Positions 48,240 through 57,977 of a DNA stretch of 64,000 bases are shown here, one piece after another (positions within the stretch are counted from its first letter, which is position 1; every line of letters begins with the position of its first letter). The stretch covers positions 1,054,001 through 1,118,000 of the forward strand of contig NZ_CP033969.1 in the NCBI RefSeq assembly GCF_003854935.1, given 5' to 3'. Source of the stretch: Cupriavidus pauculus. GTDB lineage: Bacteria > Pseudomonadota > Gammaproteobacteria > Burkholderiales > Burkholderiaceae. Under the pieces are notes generated by a model. It ran no database searches, was not told where the DNA came from, and was given only the letters and a program-made list of their open reading frames with translations. The position numbers were made by a program, and so were the translations under genes.

Positions 48240-49037
48240 ATGGGACAGAAGATTCATCCGACTGGCTTCCGTCTGGCCGTCAGCCGTAACTGGGCTTCGC
48301 GTTGGTACGCCAACAACACGAAGTTCGCCGGCATGCTGAAAGAAGACATCGAAGTTCGCGACTTCCTGAAGAAGAAGCTCAAGAACGCATCGGTTGGCCG
48401 CGTCGTGATCGAGCGCCCGGCCCGTAATGCTCGCATCACCATTTACAGCTCGCGTCCGGGCGTGGTGATCGGCAAGAAGGGCGAGGACATCGAACTGCTG
48501 AAGGCCGAGCTGCAACGTCGCATGGGTGTGCCCGTGCACGTGAACATCGAGGAAATCCGCAAGCCGGAAACCGATGCGCAGCTCATCGCCGATTCGATCA
48601 CGCAGCAGCTCGAGCGCCGCATCATGTTCCGTCGCGCCATGAAGCGCGCGATGCAGAACGCGATGCGTCTGGGTGCCCAGGGCATCAAGATCATGAGCTC
48701 GGGCCGTCTGAACGGTATCGAAATCGCACGTACCGAGTGGTACCGCGAAGGCCGTGTGCCCCTGCACACCCTGCGTGCCGACATCGACTACGGCTTCTCG
48801 GAAGCCGAAACCACCTACGGCATCATCGGTGTCAAGGTGTGGGTCTACAAGGGCGATCACCTGGGCCGCAACGACGCGCCTGTGGTTGAAGAGCCGCAAG
48901 AAGACCGTCGTCGTCGTCCGGGTCGCCCGGAAGGCCGCCGCCGTGAAGGCGAAGGCCGTCCGTCGGGTAACCGCCGCGGTGGTGCCGGTGCTGGTCGTCG
49001 TGCTGCGCCTGGCGCAGACGCGAAGAGTGGAGAATAA
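48240..49037 (+). CDS. rpsC: 30S ribosomal protein S3 (uS3) with long basic tail
   Basis: mRNA-entry protein with helicase role. Seen: 265 residues with [20 protein letters not shown], the KH domain [17 protein letters not shown], the S3 C-terminal domain ([21 protein letters not shown]-like, here [19 protein letters not shown]) and a tail of about 45 residues from [16 protein letters not shown] that is rich in Arg and Gly. E. coli S3 has 233 residues; the extension is a known tendency in betaproteobacteria. Confidence 0.97.
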
Positions 49038-49039
49038 CA

Positions 49040-49456
49040 ATGCTGCAACCGAAGCGTAGGAAGTATCGCAAGGAGCAGAAGGGCCGCAACACGGGTAAGG
49101 CTACCCGTGGCAACGCCGTGTCTTTCGGCGAATTCGGCCTGAAGGCAATGGGCCGTGGCCGCCTGACCGCTCGTCAGATCGAGTCGGCACGTCGTGCGAT
49201 GACCCGTCACATCAAGCGTGGCGGCCGCATCTGGATCCGGATTTTCCCGGACAAGCCGATTTCGAAGAAGCCTGCCGAAGTCCGTATGGGTAACGGCAAG
49301 GGCAACCCGGAATACTACGTGGCTGAAATTCAGCCGGGCAAGATGCTGTACGAGATGGATGGCGTGAGCGAAGAGCTGGCGCGTGAGGCGTTCCGCCTCG
49401 CGGCCGCCAAGCTGCCGATCGCCACGAATTTCGTGGTGCGTCAGGTCGGTACGTAA
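49040..49456 (+). CDS. rplP: 50S ribosomal protein L16 (uL16)
   Basis: Positions tRNAs in the A site of the large subunit. Seen: 138 residues, [54 protein letters not shown] with the conserved arginine substrate of YcfD-type hydroxylases, and [12 protein letters not shown]. Starts 2 bases after rpsC. Confidence 0.98.
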
Positions 49457-49466
49457 GGAGATTGGG

Positions 49467-49661
49467 ATGAAAGCATCCGAACTGCGCGGCAAGGACGCCG
49501 CAGGCCTGAACCAGGAGCTCTCCGAGCTGCTGAAGGCTCAATTTAGCCTGCGCATGCAAAAGGCCACCCAACAGCTGCAGAACACCAGCCAGCTGAAGAA
49601 GGTGCGCAAGGACATCGCGCGCGTGCAAACCGTGCTGACCGAGAAGGCGAACGCGAAATGA
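49467..49661 (+). CDS. rpmC: 50S ribosomal protein L29 (uL29)
   Basis: Two-helix protein at the tunnel exit. Seen: 64 residues, [37 protein letters not shown] and [18 protein letters not shown] 49467 has AAGGAG upstream; the longer open frame overlaps rplP out of frame and is not real. Its stop overlaps rpsQ (ATGA). Confidence 0.97.
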   Translation: MKASELRGKDAAGLNQELSELLKAQFSLRMQKATQQLQNTSQLKKVRKDIARVQTVLTEKANAK

Positions 49662-49936
49662 CTGAAGCTGCGAAGACTGAAACGTCGCTTCGCCGGACCC
49701 TCGTGGGCCGTGTCGTGAGCGACAAGATGGACAAGACCGTCACGGTCCTGATCGAAAACCGCGTCAAGCATCCTCTGTACGGCAAGTACGTGCTGCGTTC
49801 GAAGAAGTACCACGCACACGACGAAGCCAACCAGTACAAGGAAGGCGACAAGGTCGAGATCCAGGAAACGCGTCCGCTGTCGCGGACCAAGTCCTGGGTG
49901 GTTTCCCGGCTGGTAGAAGCGGCGCGCGTCATCTAA
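49658..49936 (+). CDS. rpsQ: 30S ribosomal protein S17 (uS17)
   Basis: Early-binding body protein with an OB fold. Seen: 92 residues, [42 protein letters not shown] and [15 protein letters not shown]. Last gene before the internal spc promoter. Confidence 0.97.
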   Translation: MTEAAKTETSLRRTLVGRVVSDKMDKTVTVLIENRVKHPLYGKYVLRSKKYHAHDEANQYKEGDKVEIQETRPLSRTKSWVVSRLVEAARVI

Positions 49937-49957
49937 GTACAACAGTACGACGTTGAC

Positions 49958-49986
49958 TTGCAAGTCCAGGATTGTGTTGCTATAAT
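49958..49986 (+). promoter_or_regulatory. Internal spc promoter before rplN
   Basis: -35 TTGCAA (49958-49963), 17 bases, consensus -10 TATAAT (49981-49986) with an extended -10 TG (49978-49979). About 215 bases of leader precede rplN, the position where the E. coli spc operon begins. Confidence 0.75.
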
Positions 49987-49995
49987 CCTGGACTT
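49962..49995. repeat. Perfect 12-bp inverted repeat over the spc promoter
   Basis: AAGTCCAGGATT (49962-49973) and AATCCTGGACTT (49984-49995) are exact complements with a 10-base gap. The right arm covers the last half of the -10 box and the left arm the end of the -35 box, so a protein bound here would contact both promoter elements. Confidence 0.85.
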
Positions 49996-50207
49996 CCGCT
50001 TTATTGCGCTCGCCTTGCAACATCACCCGGCGGCCTGTGAAGCGAGCCAAGGGCAGGCATCCGGCAGGTTTGGATGCGGCCACTACCGACTTCCAAGTTG
50101 ATCAACCCAAGCGGCGCTGGCGCAATGCCTGGCTCCGACGGGACCAAGACTGACCGGCTGTCCTCAATTACAGAAGGACTGGCGGATTAAGTTGGGAAGA
50201 TAACACC

Positions 50208-50576
50208 ATGATTCAGACAGAAAGCCGGCTCGAAGTGGCCGATAACACCGGTGCGCGCGAAGTGCTGTGCATCAAGGTACTGGGTGGGTCCAAGCGCCGC
50301 TACGCGAGCGTGGGCGACATCATCAAGGTGACCGTGAAGGACGCGGCGCCGCGCGGTCGCGTGAAGAAGGGCGACATCTACAACGCAGTCGTCGTGCGTA
50401 CCGCCAAGGGCGTGCGCCGCGCTGACGGTTCGCTCGTCAAGTTCGACGGCAACGCCGCCGTACTGCTGAACAACAAGCTCGAGCCGATCGGCACCCGTAT
50501 CTTCGGGCCGGTGACTCGTGAACTCCGTACCGAGCGCTTCATGAAGATCGTGTCGCTCGCTCCGGAAGTGCTGTAA
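50208..50576 (+). CDS. rplN: 50S ribosomal protein L14 (uL14)
   Basis: Subunit-interface protein contacting 16S rRNA and target of RsfS. Seen: 122 residues, [51 protein letters not shown] and [14 protein letters not shown]. First gene of the spc group. Confidence 0.98.
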   Translation: MIQTESRLEVADNTGAREVLCIKVLGGSKRRYASVGDIIKVTVKDAAPRGRVKKGDIYNAVVVRTAKGVRRADGSLVKFDGNAAVLLNNKLEPIGTRIFGPVTRELRTERFMKIVSLAPEVL

Positions 50577-50585
50577 GGAGCCGCC

Positions 50586-50894
50586 ATGAACAAGATTCGC
50601 AAAGGCGACGAAGTCATCGTGCTGACCGGCAAGGACAAGGGCAAGCGCGGTGTCGTCCAGGCAGTGCAAGGCGACAAGGTCGTGGTCGAAGGCGTGAACG
50701 TTGCCAAGAAGCACGCTCGCCCGAACCCGATGCTGGGTACCACCGGTGGCGTGGTCGACAAGCTGATGCCGCTGCATATTTCCAACGTTGCGCTCGTGGA
50801 TGCCAATGGCAAGCCGTCGCGTGTCGGTATCAAGGTCGAAGACGGCAAGCGCGTGCGCGTGCTGAAGTCGACCGGTGCCGTCCTGGCCGCTTGA
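50586..50894 (+). CDS. rplX: 50S ribosomal protein L24 (uL24)
   Basis: Assembly initiator with a KOW motif. Seen: 102 residues, [37 protein letters not shown] and the C-terminal [17 protein letters not shown] precedes ATG 50586. Confidence 0.97.
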   Translation: MNKIRKGDEVIVLTGKDKGKRGVVQAVQGDKVVVEGVNVAKKHARPNPMLGTTGGVVDKLMPLHISNVALVDANGKPSRVGIKVEDGKRVRVLKSTGAVLAA

Positions 50895-50919
50895 TTCTGG
50901 GCACAGATAGGAGTTGAGC

Positions 50920-51462
50920 ATGACAGCACGTCTGCAAGAGTTTTACAAAGAACAAGTTGTGCCGGCGCTGATGAAGCAGTTCGGCTACAAGTCGATCATG
51001 GAAGTGCCGCGTTTCACCAAGATCACCCTGAACATGGGTCTCGGTGAAGCCATCAATGACAAGAAGGTCATTGAGCTGGCCGTTGGCGATCTGACCAAGA
51101 TCGCCGGTCAGAAGCCCGTGGTGACGAAGGCCAAGAAGGCCATCGCCGGCTTTAAGATCCGTCAGGGCTACCCCATCGGCGCGATGGTGACCCTGCGTGG
51201 CGAGCGCATGTTCGAATTCCTGGACCGTTTCGTGACCGTGGCCCTGCCGCGCGTGCGTGACTTCCGTGGTGTATCGGGCAAGTCGTTCGACGGTCGTGGC
51301 AACTACAACATCGGTGTGAAAGAGCAGATCATTTTCCCCGAAATCGAGTACGACAAGATCGACGCACTGCGTGGTCTGAACATCAGCATCACGACGACGG
51401 CAAAGAACGACGAGGAAGCCAAGGCTCTCCTGAACGCGTTCAAGTTCCCGTTCCGTAATTAA
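50920..51462 (+). CDS. rplE: 50S ribosomal protein L5 (uL5)
   Basis: Binds 5S rRNA and the P-site tRNA. Seen: 180 residues, [56 protein letters not shown] and [21 protein letters not shown] chose ATG 50920 (AGGAG six bases upstream) over an in-frame TTG at 50914 that adds two residues. Confidence 0.97.
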   Translation: MTARLQEFYKEQVVPALMKQFGYKSIMEVPRFTKITLNMGLGEAINDKKVIELAVGDLTKIAGQKPVVTKAKKAIAGFKIRQGYPIGAMVTLRGERMFEFLDRFVTVALPRVRDFRGVSGKSFDGRGNYNIGVKEQIIFPEIEYDKIDALRGLNISITTTAKNDEEAKALLNAFKFPFRN

Positions 51463-51471
51463 GGGGTAACC

Positions 51472-51777
51472 GTGGCTAAACTGGCTCTGATTGAACGTGA
51501 GAAGAAGCGCGCAAAGCTCGTGGCGAAGTATGCCGACAAGCGCGCAAACCTCAAGGCCATTATTGACGACCAAGAAAAGTCGGAAGAGGAGCGTTATCTG
51601 GCGCGTCTCGAGCTGCAAAAGCTCCCGCGCAACGCGAACCCGACCCGCCAGCGTAATCGCTGCGCGATCACCGGTCGTCCCCGCGGTACCTTCCGCAAGT
51701 TTGGCCTGGCGCGTAACAAGATCCGCGAAATCGCCTTCAAGGGCGAAATCCCGGGTCTGACGAAAGCCAGCTGGTAA
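51472..51777 (+). CDS. rpsN: 30S ribosomal protein S14 (uS14), zinc-free long form
   Basis: Head protein of 101 residues. It is the long type without the zinc CxxC pairs: [20 protein letters not shown], then [22 protein letters not shown] and the C-terminal IPGLTKASW. The start codon is GTG at 51472, with AAGGGG five bases upstream. Confidence 0.97.
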   Translation: MAKLALIEREKKRAKLVAKYADKRANLKAIIDDQEKSEEERYLARLELQKLPRNANPTRQRNRCAITGRPRGTFRKFGLARNKIREIAFKGEIPGLTKASW

Positions 51778-51804
51778 TTACGCACAGGCTACAGGAGAAA
51801 CAGT

Positions 51805-52200
51805 ATGAGCATGAGCGATCCTATCGCCGATATGCTGACGCGCATTCGCAACGCCCAGGGCGTGCAGAAGGCGTCGGTGGTCATGCCCTCGTCCAAACTG
51901 AAGGTTGCGATCGCCAAGGTCCTGAAGGACGAAGGCTACGTCGAAGACTACTCGGTGCAGGAAGACGGCGGCAAGGCGCAACTGACCATTGGTCTGAAGT
52001 ACTACGCCGGCCGTCCGGTGATCGAGCGCATCGAGCGCGTCTCGAAGCCCGGCCTGCGCGTGTACAAGGGCCGCAGCGACATCCCCCAAGTGATGAACGG
52101 CCTGGGTGTGGCGATCATCTCGACCCCGCAGGGTCTGATGACCGACCGCAAGGCACGTGCCACTGGCGTGGGCGGTGAAGTTCTCTGCTACGTCGCGTAA
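51805..52200 (+). CDS. rpsH: 30S ribosomal protein S8 (uS8)
   Basis: Central-domain assembly protein; in E. coli it represses spc translation. Seen: 131 residues, [38 protein letters not shown] and [26 protein letters not shown] seven bases upstream favours ATG 51805 over the ATG at 51811. Confidence 0.97.
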   Translation: MSMSDPIADMLTRIRNAQGVQKASVVMPSSKLKVAIAKVLKDEGYVEDYSVQEDGGKAQLTIGLKYYAGRPVIERIERVSKPGLRVYKGRSDIPQVMNGLGVAIISTPQGLMTDRKARATGVGGEVLCYVA

Positions 52201-52209
52201 GGAGCAAAC

Positions 52210-52743
52210 ATGTCCCGTGTAGGTAAGGCTCCCATCGCGCTGCCGAAAGGCGCGGAAGTGAATGTGGCGGCTGGCGTGCTCTCCGTGAAGGGCCCGCTCG
52301 GTACGCTGTCCCAGCCGATTCACAGCCTGGTGAAGGCCAACGTTGCCGACGGCACGCTGACTTTCGAACCGGCTGACGAGTCGCGCGAAGCGAACGCCCT
52401 GCAAGGCACCATGCGCGCCCTGGCGGCAAACATGGTCAAGGGCGTGACCACCGGTTTCGAGCGCAAGCTGACGCTGGTTGGCGTGGGTTACCGCGCTCAA
52501 CTGCAAGGCTCCGCGCTGAAGCTCCAGCTTGGTTTCTCGCACGATGTGATCCACGAAATGCCGGAAGGCGTGAAGGCCGAAACGCCGACGCAGACCGAGA
52601 TCGTGATCAAGGGTGCTGACAAGCAGAAAGTCGGTCAGGTTGCCGCGGAAGTCCGCGCGTACCGTCCGCCCGAGCCCTACAAGGGCAAGGGTGTCCGTTA
52701 CGCCGACGAGCGCGTCATCCTGAAGGAAACCAAGAAGAAGTAA
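52210..52743 (+). CDS. rplF: 50S ribosomal protein L6 (uL6)
   Basis: Protein near the sarcin-ricin loop. Seen: 177 residues, [47 protein letters not shown] and [25 protein letters not shown] precedes ATG 52210. Confidence 0.98.
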   Translation: MSRVGKAPIALPKGAEVNVAAGVLSVKGPLGTLSQPIHSLVKANVADGTLTFEPADESREANALQGTMRALAANMVKGVTTGFERKLTLVGVGYRAQLQGSALKLQLGFSHDVIHEMPEGVKAETPTQTEIVIKGADKQKVGQVAAEVRAYRPPEPYKGKGVRYADERVILKETKKK

Positions 52744-52754
52744 GGGGTGCAATG

Positions 52755-53111
52755 ATGAACAAGAAAGACGCTCGTTTGCGCCGTGCACGTCAGACCCGCG
52801 CCAAGATCGCGGAACTGAAGATCAATCGTCTGACCGTGTTCCGTACGAATTCGCATATTTACGCTCAGGTGTACTCGCCGTGCGGCACGCAAGTGCTGGC
52901 TTCGGCCTCGACCGCCGAAGCAGAAGTGCGCAAGGAACTGACTGGCAGCGGCGCTACCGTTGCCGCCGCCACCCTGGTGGGCAAGCGCGTTGCCGAGAAG
53001 GCAAAGGCCGCTGGCGTGGAAACCGTCGCGTTCGATCGCGGTGGCTTCCGCTTCCACGGTCGCGTGAAGGCCCTGGCTGATGCCGCGCGTGAAGCCGGCC
53101 TCAAGTTCTAA
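52755..53111 (+). CDS. rplR: 50S ribosomal protein L18 (uL18)
   Basis: 5S rRNA-binding protein, 118 residues. Seen: [40 protein letters not shown] and [23 protein letters not shown]. Two consecutive ATGs exist (52752, 52755); AAGGGG at 52742-52747 fits the second with a 7-base spacing. Confidence 0.97.
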   Translation: MNKKDARLRRARQTRAKIAELKINRLTVFRTNSHIYAQVYSPCGTQVLASASTAEAEVRKELTGSGATVAAATLVGKRVAEKAKAAGVETVAFDRGGFRFHGRVKALADAAREAGLKF

Positions 53112-53132
53112 GCGCTCAAAGAGAGATACGTC

Positions 53133-53651
53133 ATGGCAAAGATGCAAGCAAAAGTCCAACAGGACGAACGCGACGACGGCCTCCGCGAGAAGATGATCTC
53201 GGTCAACCGTGTCACCAAGGTGGTGAAGGGTGGCCGTATCCTCGGTTTCGCTGCGCTGACCGTGGTGGGTGACGGCGACGGCCGCATCGGCATGGGCAAG
53301 GGCAAGGCCAAGGAAGTTCCGGTGGCCGTGCAGAAGGCAATGGACGAAGCCCGTCGCAAGATGGTCAAGGTCGCACTGAAGAACGGCACGCTGCAGCACG
53401 AAGTCGTTGGCAAGCACGGTGCCGCCAAGGTGCTGATGATGCCCGCCAAGGAAGGTACCGGCGTGATCGCCGGCGGCCCGATGCGCGCGATCTTCGAAGT
53501 GATGGGTGTGACGAACGTGGTGACCAAGTCGCACGGTTCGACGAACCCTTACAACATGGTTCGTGCCACCCTCGATGGTCTGCAAAAGATGAGCACGCCG
53601 GCGGAAATCGCCGCTAAGCGTGGCAAGTCGGTTGAAGACATCCTCGGCTAA
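53133..53651 (+). CDS. rpsE: 30S ribosomal protein S5 (uS5)
   Basis: Accuracy (ram) protein at the mRNA entry. Seen: 172 residues, [60 protein letters not shown] and [19 protein letters not shown]. The spectinomycin loop looks wild type. Confidence 0.98.
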   Translation: MAKMQAKVQQDERDDGLREKMISVNRVTKVVKGGRILGFAALTVVGDGDGRIGMGKGKAKEVPVAVQKAMDEARRKMVKVALKNGTLQHEVVGKHGAAKVLMMPAKEGTGVIAGGPMRAIFEVMGVTNVVTKSHGSTNPYNMVRATLDGLQKMSTPAEIAAKRGKSVEDILG

Positions 53652-53661
53652 GGTGAACGAA

Positions 53662-53844
53662 ATGTCGCAGAAAACCGTAAAAGTGCAACTCGTGCGCAGC
53701 CTGATCGGCACGCGCGAGGATCATCGCGCCACCGTACGTGGCCTGGGCCTGCGTCGCCTGAACTCCGTTTCGGAGCTGCAGGACACGCCCGCCGTGCGCG
53801 GCATGATCAACAAGGTCTCGTACCTGGTCAAGGTTCTGGCCTGA
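53662..53844 (+). CDS. rpmD: 50S ribosomal protein L30 (uL30)
   Basis: Small protein of 60 residues: [38 protein letters not shown] and a short C-terminal strand. ATG 53662 lies 10 bases after the rpsE stop; the upstream in-frame extension overlaps rpsE. Confidence 0.97.
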   Translation: MSQKTVKVQLVRSLIGTREDHRATVRGLGLRRLNSVSELQDTPAVRGMINKVSYLVKVLA

Positions 53845-53863
53845 TCGGGACTTGGAGAGCAAC

Positions 53864-54298
53864 ATGCAACTGAACAACCTGAAACCGGCTGCCGGTTCGA
53901 AGCACGCCAAGCGTCGCGTCGGCCGCGGTATCGGCTCCGGCCTGGGCAAGACGGCCGGTCGCGGTCACAAGGGTCAGAAGTCGCGTTCGGGCGGCTTCCA
54001 CAAGGTCGGCTTCGAAGGCGGTCAAATGCCGCTGTACCGTCGCCTGCCGAAGCGTGGCTTTACCTCGCTGACCAAGGCCTTCACGGCCGAGGTGACCCTG
54101 CGCGACATCGAACGCCTGGAAGCTGCCGAAGTGGACCTGCTGGTCCTCAAGCAGGCTGGCCTGGTGGGCGAGCTGGTCAAGACCGCGAAGGTGATCAAGG
54201 CTGGCGAACTGTCCCGCAAGGTGACGATCAAGGGTCTGGGTGCCACCGCTGGCGCCAAGGCTGCGATCGAAGCCGCTGGCGGCCAGATCGAAGCGTAA
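53864..54298 (+). CDS. rplO: 50S ribosomal protein L15 (uL15)
   Basis: Late-assembly protein of 144 residues with a glycine/arginine-rich extended N terminus: [57 protein letters not shown] and the C-terminal globular part. GGAGAG precedes ATG 53864. Confidence 0.97.
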   Translation: MQLNNLKPAAGSKHAKRRVGRGIGSGLGKTAGRGHKGQKSRSGGFHKVGFEGGQMPLYRRLPKRGFTSLTKAFTAEVTLRDIERLEAAEVDLLVLKQAGLVGELVKTAKVIKAGELSRKVTIKGLGATAGAKAAIEAAGGQIEA

Positions 54299-54347
54299 TT
54301 ACGCAGTAGCATTCGCAGCATAGGCGAAGTCACAGTCGGAGCATCGT

Positions 54348-55691
54348 TTGGCCACGGCGAAACCCAATGCAAGCGCGCAGGCCAGGAACACGGCGAAGTA
54401 CGGCGATCTCAAGCGCCGGCTGATGTTCCTGGTGCTGGCCCTGATCGTCTACCGCATCGGTGCACATATTCCGGTGCCGGGGATCGATCCGGACCAGCTT
54501 GCGAAGCTTTTCCAGAGTCAGTCGGGTGGCATCCTCGGGATGTTCAACCTGTTCTCGGGCGGTGCGCTGTCGCGCTTTACCGTCTTCGCGCTCGGCATCA
54601 TGCCGTACATCTCGGCGTCGATCATCATGCAGTTGCTGACGATCGTGCTGCCGCAGCTGGAAGCGCTGAAGAAGGAAGGGCAGGCAGGGCAACGCAAGAT
54701 CACGCAGTACACGCGCTACGGCACCGTGGTTCTGGCCACGTTCCAGGCGCTGTCGATTGCGGTGGCGCTGGAGTCGCAGCCAGGGCTGGTTAACGATCCG
54801 GGCCTGATGTTCCGGGCAACGGCGGTCATCACGCTGGTGACCGGGACGATGTTCCTGATGTGGCTGGGTGAGCAGATCACCGAGCGTGGTCTGGGCAACG
54901 GCATTTCGATCATCATTTTCGGCGGTATCGCGGCGGGCCTGCCCAACGCGATCGGCGGACTGTTCGAACTGGTCCGCACGGGTTCCATGAGTATCATCGC
55001 GGCGATCCTGATCGTTGCGATCGTGGCTGGTGTGACCTTCGCCGTGGTGTTTATCGAACGTGGCCAGCGCAAGATCCTGGTGAACTATGCCAAGCGTCAG
55101 GTCGGCAACAAGGTGTACGGCGGTCAGTCGTCGCACCTGCCGCTGAAGCTGAACATGGCAGGGGTGATTCCGCCGATCTTTGCATCGTCGATCATTCTGT
55201 TCCCGGCGACGATTGCGGGCTGGTTCACGTCTGACTCGACGGGCACGGTGGGACGGTTCATCAAGGACCTGGCCGCCACGCTGTCGCCGGGCCAGCCGGT
55301 CTACATCCTGCTGTATGCGGCTGCGATTGTATTCTTCTGCTTCTTCTATACGGCTCTGGTCTATAACAGCCGGGAAGTTGCGGATAACCTGAAGAAAAGT
55401 GGAGCCTTCATTCCGGGCATCCGTCCGGGCGAGCAAACGACGCGCTATATCGACAAGATCCTGGTGCGCCTGACGCTGGCCGGTGCGATTTACATCACAC
55501 TGGTTTGCCTGTTGCCGGAATTCCTGGTGCTGCGCTGGAACGTTCCGTTCTATTTTGGCGGAACCTCGCTGCTGATCATCGTGGTCGTCACGATGGACTT
55601 CATGTCACAGGTTCAGTCCTATGTCATGTCGCAGCAGTACGAGTCGCTGCTGAAGAAGGCGAATTTCAAGGGTAACCTGACCTTGCGCTAG
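54348..55691 (+). CDS. secY: Preprotein translocase subunit SecY (TTG start)
   Basis: Pore-forming subunit of the SecYEG translocon, 447 residues and ten predicted membrane helices. Seen: [26 protein letters not shown] (helix 1), [28 protein letters not shown] (plug and helix 2), [11 protein letters not shown] and [15 protein letters not shown]. The reading frame has no ATG near the conserved start; TTG 54348 with GGAG upstream gives [10 protein letters not shown]..., the likely start. A weak start codon could limit SecY output relative to L15. Confidence 0.95.
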   Translation: MATAKPNASAQARNTAKYGDLKRRLMFLVLALIVYRIGAHIPVPGIDPDQLAKLFQSQSGGILGMFNLFSGGALSRFTVFALGIMPYISASIIMQLLTIVLPQLEALKKEGQAGQRKITQYTRYGTVVLATFQALSIAVALESQPGLVNDPGLMFRATAVITLVTGTMFLMWLGEQITERGLGNGISIIIFGGIAAGLPNAIGGLFELVRTGSMSIIAAILIVAIVAGVTFAVVFIERGQRKILVNYAKRQVGNKVYGGQSSHLPLKLNMAGVIPPIFASSIILFPATIAGWFTSDSTGTVGRFIKDLAATLSPGQPVYILLYAAAIVFFCFFYTALVYNSREVADNLKKSGAFIPGIRPGEQTTRYIDKILVRLTLAGAIYITLVCLLPEFLVLRWNVPFYFGGTSLLIIVVVTMDFMSQVQSYVMSQQYESLLKKANFKGNLTLR

Positions 55692-55719
55692 AACTGCCGG
55701 GTCGGGACGGGCACCAGGT

Positions 55720-55938
55720 ATGGCAAAAGACGACGTCATCCAGATGCAGGGGGAGGTCCTGGAAAATCTCCCCAACGCGACGTTCCGCGTCAAGCTTGAA
55801 AACGGCCACGTAGTACTCGGGCATATCTCGGGCAAGATGCGAATGAACTACATCCGGATTCTTCCGGGTGACAAGGTGACGGTTGAGCTGACTCCATATG
55901 ATCTGTCGCGCGCACGTATCGTCTTTCGGACTAAGTGA
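55720..55938 (+). CDS. infA: Translation initiation factor IF-1
   Basis: OB-fold factor of 72 residues that covers the ribosomal A site: [40 protein letters not shown] and [12 protein letters not shown]. Position between secY and rpmJ is conserved. Confidence 0.97.
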   Translation: MAKDDVIQMQGEVLENLPNATFRVKLENGHVVLGHISGKMRMNYIRILPGDKVTVELTPYDLSRARIVFRTK

Positions 55939-55969
55939 CGCGAACTGGAATTGAAGGAAGAGGAAAATC

Positions 55970-56086
55970 ATGAAAGTGCTGGCTTCTGTTAAGCGCATTT
56001 GCCGCAACTGCAAAATCATCAAGCGCAACGGTGTCGTGCGCGTGATCTGCTCGTCGGATCCCCGCCACAAGCAACGCCAAGGCTAA
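55970..56086 (+). CDS. rpmJ: 50S ribosomal protein L36 (bL36), zinc-binding form
   Basis: Protein of 38 residues, translated by eye from ATG 55970 (AGGAAAATC before it): [18 protein letters not shown], then [20 protein letters not shown]. The pattern CxxC...CxxxxH is the complete zinc ribbon (C+ form), so its function depends on zinc supply. Confidence 0.97.
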
Positions 56087-56105
56087 TCGGAAAGAGGATT
56101 GACGA

Positions 56106-56471
56106 ATGGCACGTATCGCAGGGGTTAACATCCCGAACCATAAGCACACCGAAATCGGTCTGACGGCCATTTATGGTGTCGGCCGCTCGCGCGCCCGCAA
56201 GATTTGCGAGGCTACCGGTGTACCGTTTGACAAGAAGGTCAAGGATCTGACCGACGCCGACCTGGAAAAGCTTCGTGACGAAGTGGGCAAGGTCACGGTC
56301 GAGGGTGACCTGCGTCGTGAAACCACGATGAATATCAAGCGTCTGATGGACCTTGGTTGCTATCGTGGCATGCGTCACCGCAAGGGTCTGCCGATGCGCG
56401 GTCAGCGTACCCGCACCAATGCACGTACTCGCAAGGGTCCGCGCAAGGCCGGCGTGGCACTGAAGAAGTAA
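56106..56471 (+). CDS. rpsM: 30S ribosomal protein S13 (uS13)
   Basis: Head protein contacting the P-site tRNA and L5. Seen: 121 residues, [57 protein letters not shown] and the basic tail. First gene of the alpha group. Confidence 0.98.
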   Translation: MARIAGVNIPNHKHTEIGLTAIYGVGRSRARKICEATGVPFDKKVKDLTDADLEKLRDEVGKVTVEGDLRRETTMNIKRLMDLGCYRGMRHRKGLPMRGQRTRTNARTRKGPRKAGVALKK

Positions 56472-56495
56472 AGCCGAAGGCATAGGAAGAATCGA

Positions 56496-56897
56496 ATGGC
56501 AAAAGGTCCGAATAACGCCGCCCAGCGCGCGCGTAAGAAGGTCAAGAAGAACGTTGCCGACGGCATCGCACACGTCCACGCTTCGTTCAACAACACCATC
56601 ATCACCATCACCGATCGCCAGGGCAACGCCCTGTCGTGGGCAACCGCCGGTGGCCAGGGCTTCAAGGGTTCGCGCAAGTCGACCCCGTTCGCTGCCCAGG
56701 TAGCTGCCGAGAACGCCGGCCGTGTGGCGCAAGACCAGGGTATCAAGAACCTGGAAGTGCGCATCAAGGGTCCGGGTCCGGGTCGCGAGTCGGCTGTCCG
56801 TGCGCTGAACGCGCTGGGCATCAAGATCGCCGTGATCGAGGATGTGACGCCGGTGCCGCACAACGGCTGCCGTCCGCCGAAGCGCCGCCGTATCTAA
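56496..56897 (+). CDS. rpsK: 30S ribosomal protein S11 (uS11)
   Basis: Platform protein near the Shine-Dalgarno helix. Seen: 133 residues, [37 protein letters not shown] and the C-terminal [18 protein letters not shown]. Confidence 0.98.
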   Translation: MAKGPNNAAQRARKKVKKNVADGIAHVHASFNNTIITITDRQGNALSWATAGGQGFKGSRKSTPFAAQVAAENAGRVAQDQGIKNLEVRIKGPGPGRESAVRALNALGIKIAVIEDVTPVPHNGCRPPKRRRI

Positions 56898-56928
56898 GCG
56901 CCAGGCTGGGCCTGCGGGGCGAGGGGCT

Positions 56929-56958
56929 TTGCCCTATGTCTCCGGGCTGTGGTAGTAT
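56929..56958 (+). promoter_or_regulatory. Candidate promoter before rpsD
   Basis: -35 TTGCCC (56929-56934), 18 bases, -10 TAGTAT (56953-56958), in the 281-base rpsK-rpsD gap. Moderate match. Confidence 0.45.
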
Positions 56959-56959
56959 C

Positions 56960-57178
56960 CCGCGTTGGCCTGCTGCAATTCATTGCGGCGGGCTTTCGTT
57001 TTGCGTCCGCGTGCCGAGACTGCTGTCTCGGGCGAGGGCGATTTCGTCATGCTTTTGCGTTGCCTCCGCGTGGCTTGCCCACGGCGGATGAAGAACCATA
57101 AGCCCACCGTCCGCCACGATCTGATGGCGGACTCGCGGCGCGTCTCGATGGCGTCGCGATCGATCAAAGGAAGATAAA
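56960..57178 (+). promoter_or_regulatory. Structured rpsD leader
   Basis: Contains CCGAGAC/GTCTCGG around TGCT (57014-57031), TCCGC-GTGG/CCAC-GCGGA with one bulge (about 57065-57088), and the perfect 8-bp GTCCGCCA/TGGCGGAC (57109-57116 with 57125-57132). S4 is the translational repressor of the alpha operon in E. coli; a leader directly before rpsD would be a fitting place for a different S4 control site, but this is inference. Confidence 0.45.
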
Positions 57179-57802
57179 GTGGCACGTTATACCGGCCCGA
57201 AGGCCAAACTTTCCCGCCGCGAAGGCACCGACCTGTTCCTGAAGAGCGCCCGTCGCTCGCTGGCCGACAAGTGCAAGCTGGACAGCAAGCCGGGCCAGCA
57301 CGGCCGCACCTCGGGTGCCCGTACGTCGGACTACGGCAACCAGCTGCGTGAAAAGCAGAAGGTCAAGCGCATCTACGGCGTGCTGGAGCGTCAGTTCCGC
57401 CGCTACTTCGCCGAAGCCGACCGCCGCAAGGGCAACACCGGCGAAAAGCTGCTGCAACTGCTGGAATCGCGCCTGGACAACGTCGTGTACCGCATGGGCT
57501 TCGGCTCGACCCGCGCCGAAGCGCGCCAGCTGGTGTCGCACAAGGCGATCCTGGTGAACGGTCAGACGCTGAACGTGCCGTCGGCCCAGATCAAGGCTGG
57601 CGACATCGTGTCGATCCGCGAGCAGTCGAAGAAGCAGGTCCGTATCGCCGAGGCCCTGTCGCTGGCCGAGCAGTCGGGCTTCCCGAGCTGGGTGAGCGTT
57701 GACGCCAAGAAGTTCGAAGGCACGTTCAAGCAGGCTCCGGATCGCGCCGATATCTCTGGCGACATCAACGAAAGCCTGATCGTCGAACTGTATTCGCGTT
57801 AA
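57179..57802 (+). CDS. rpsD: 30S ribosomal protein S4 (uS4)
   Basis: Primary 16S binder and accuracy protein. Seen: 207 residues, [40 protein letters not shown], and the S4 RNA-binding domain [31 protein letters not shown]. The start codon is GTG 57179 with AAGGAAG upstream. A 281-base leader separates it from rpsK. Confidence 0.98.
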   Translation: MARYTGPKAKLSRREGTDLFLKSARRSLADKCKLDSKPGQHGRTSGARTSDYGNQLREKQKVKRIYGVLERQFRRYFAEADRRKGNTGEKLLQLLESRLDNVVYRMGFGSTRAEARQLVSHKAILVNGQTLNVPSAQIKAGDIVSIREQSKKQVRIAEALSLAEQSGFPSWVSVDAKKFEGTFKQAPDRADISGDINESLIVELYSR

Positions 57803-57859
57803 TCGCGGACCGACATTCGAACGGTTCAGCGCTTGCCTGGTTATCAAGGCTTCGCTTTC

Positions 57860-57889
57860 AGCCCGGCGCGCCCTGCGGCGCGCCGGGCT
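57860..57889 (+). other. 13-bp perfect hairpin between rpsD and rpoA
   Basis: AGCCCGGCGCGCC/GGCGCGCCGGGCT around CTGC, followed by TATTGCCC. The stem is as strong as a terminator's, but the T-run is interrupted, so partial termination or RNA processing is likely. Confidence 0.7.
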
Positions 57890-57977
57890 TATTGCCCATC
57901 ATGCGATGGGTTTTCTCAGGTTCCAAACGTCAGCCTTATCGGTGTAACGAGCCGAGGGTATTGAAAAGGACAACCTA

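Noticed and set aside
49953-49986. TTGACT paired with TATAAT as the spc promoter
   Set aside because: The spacing would be 22 bases, too long for sigma-70; TTGCAA at 49958 gives the optimal 17.
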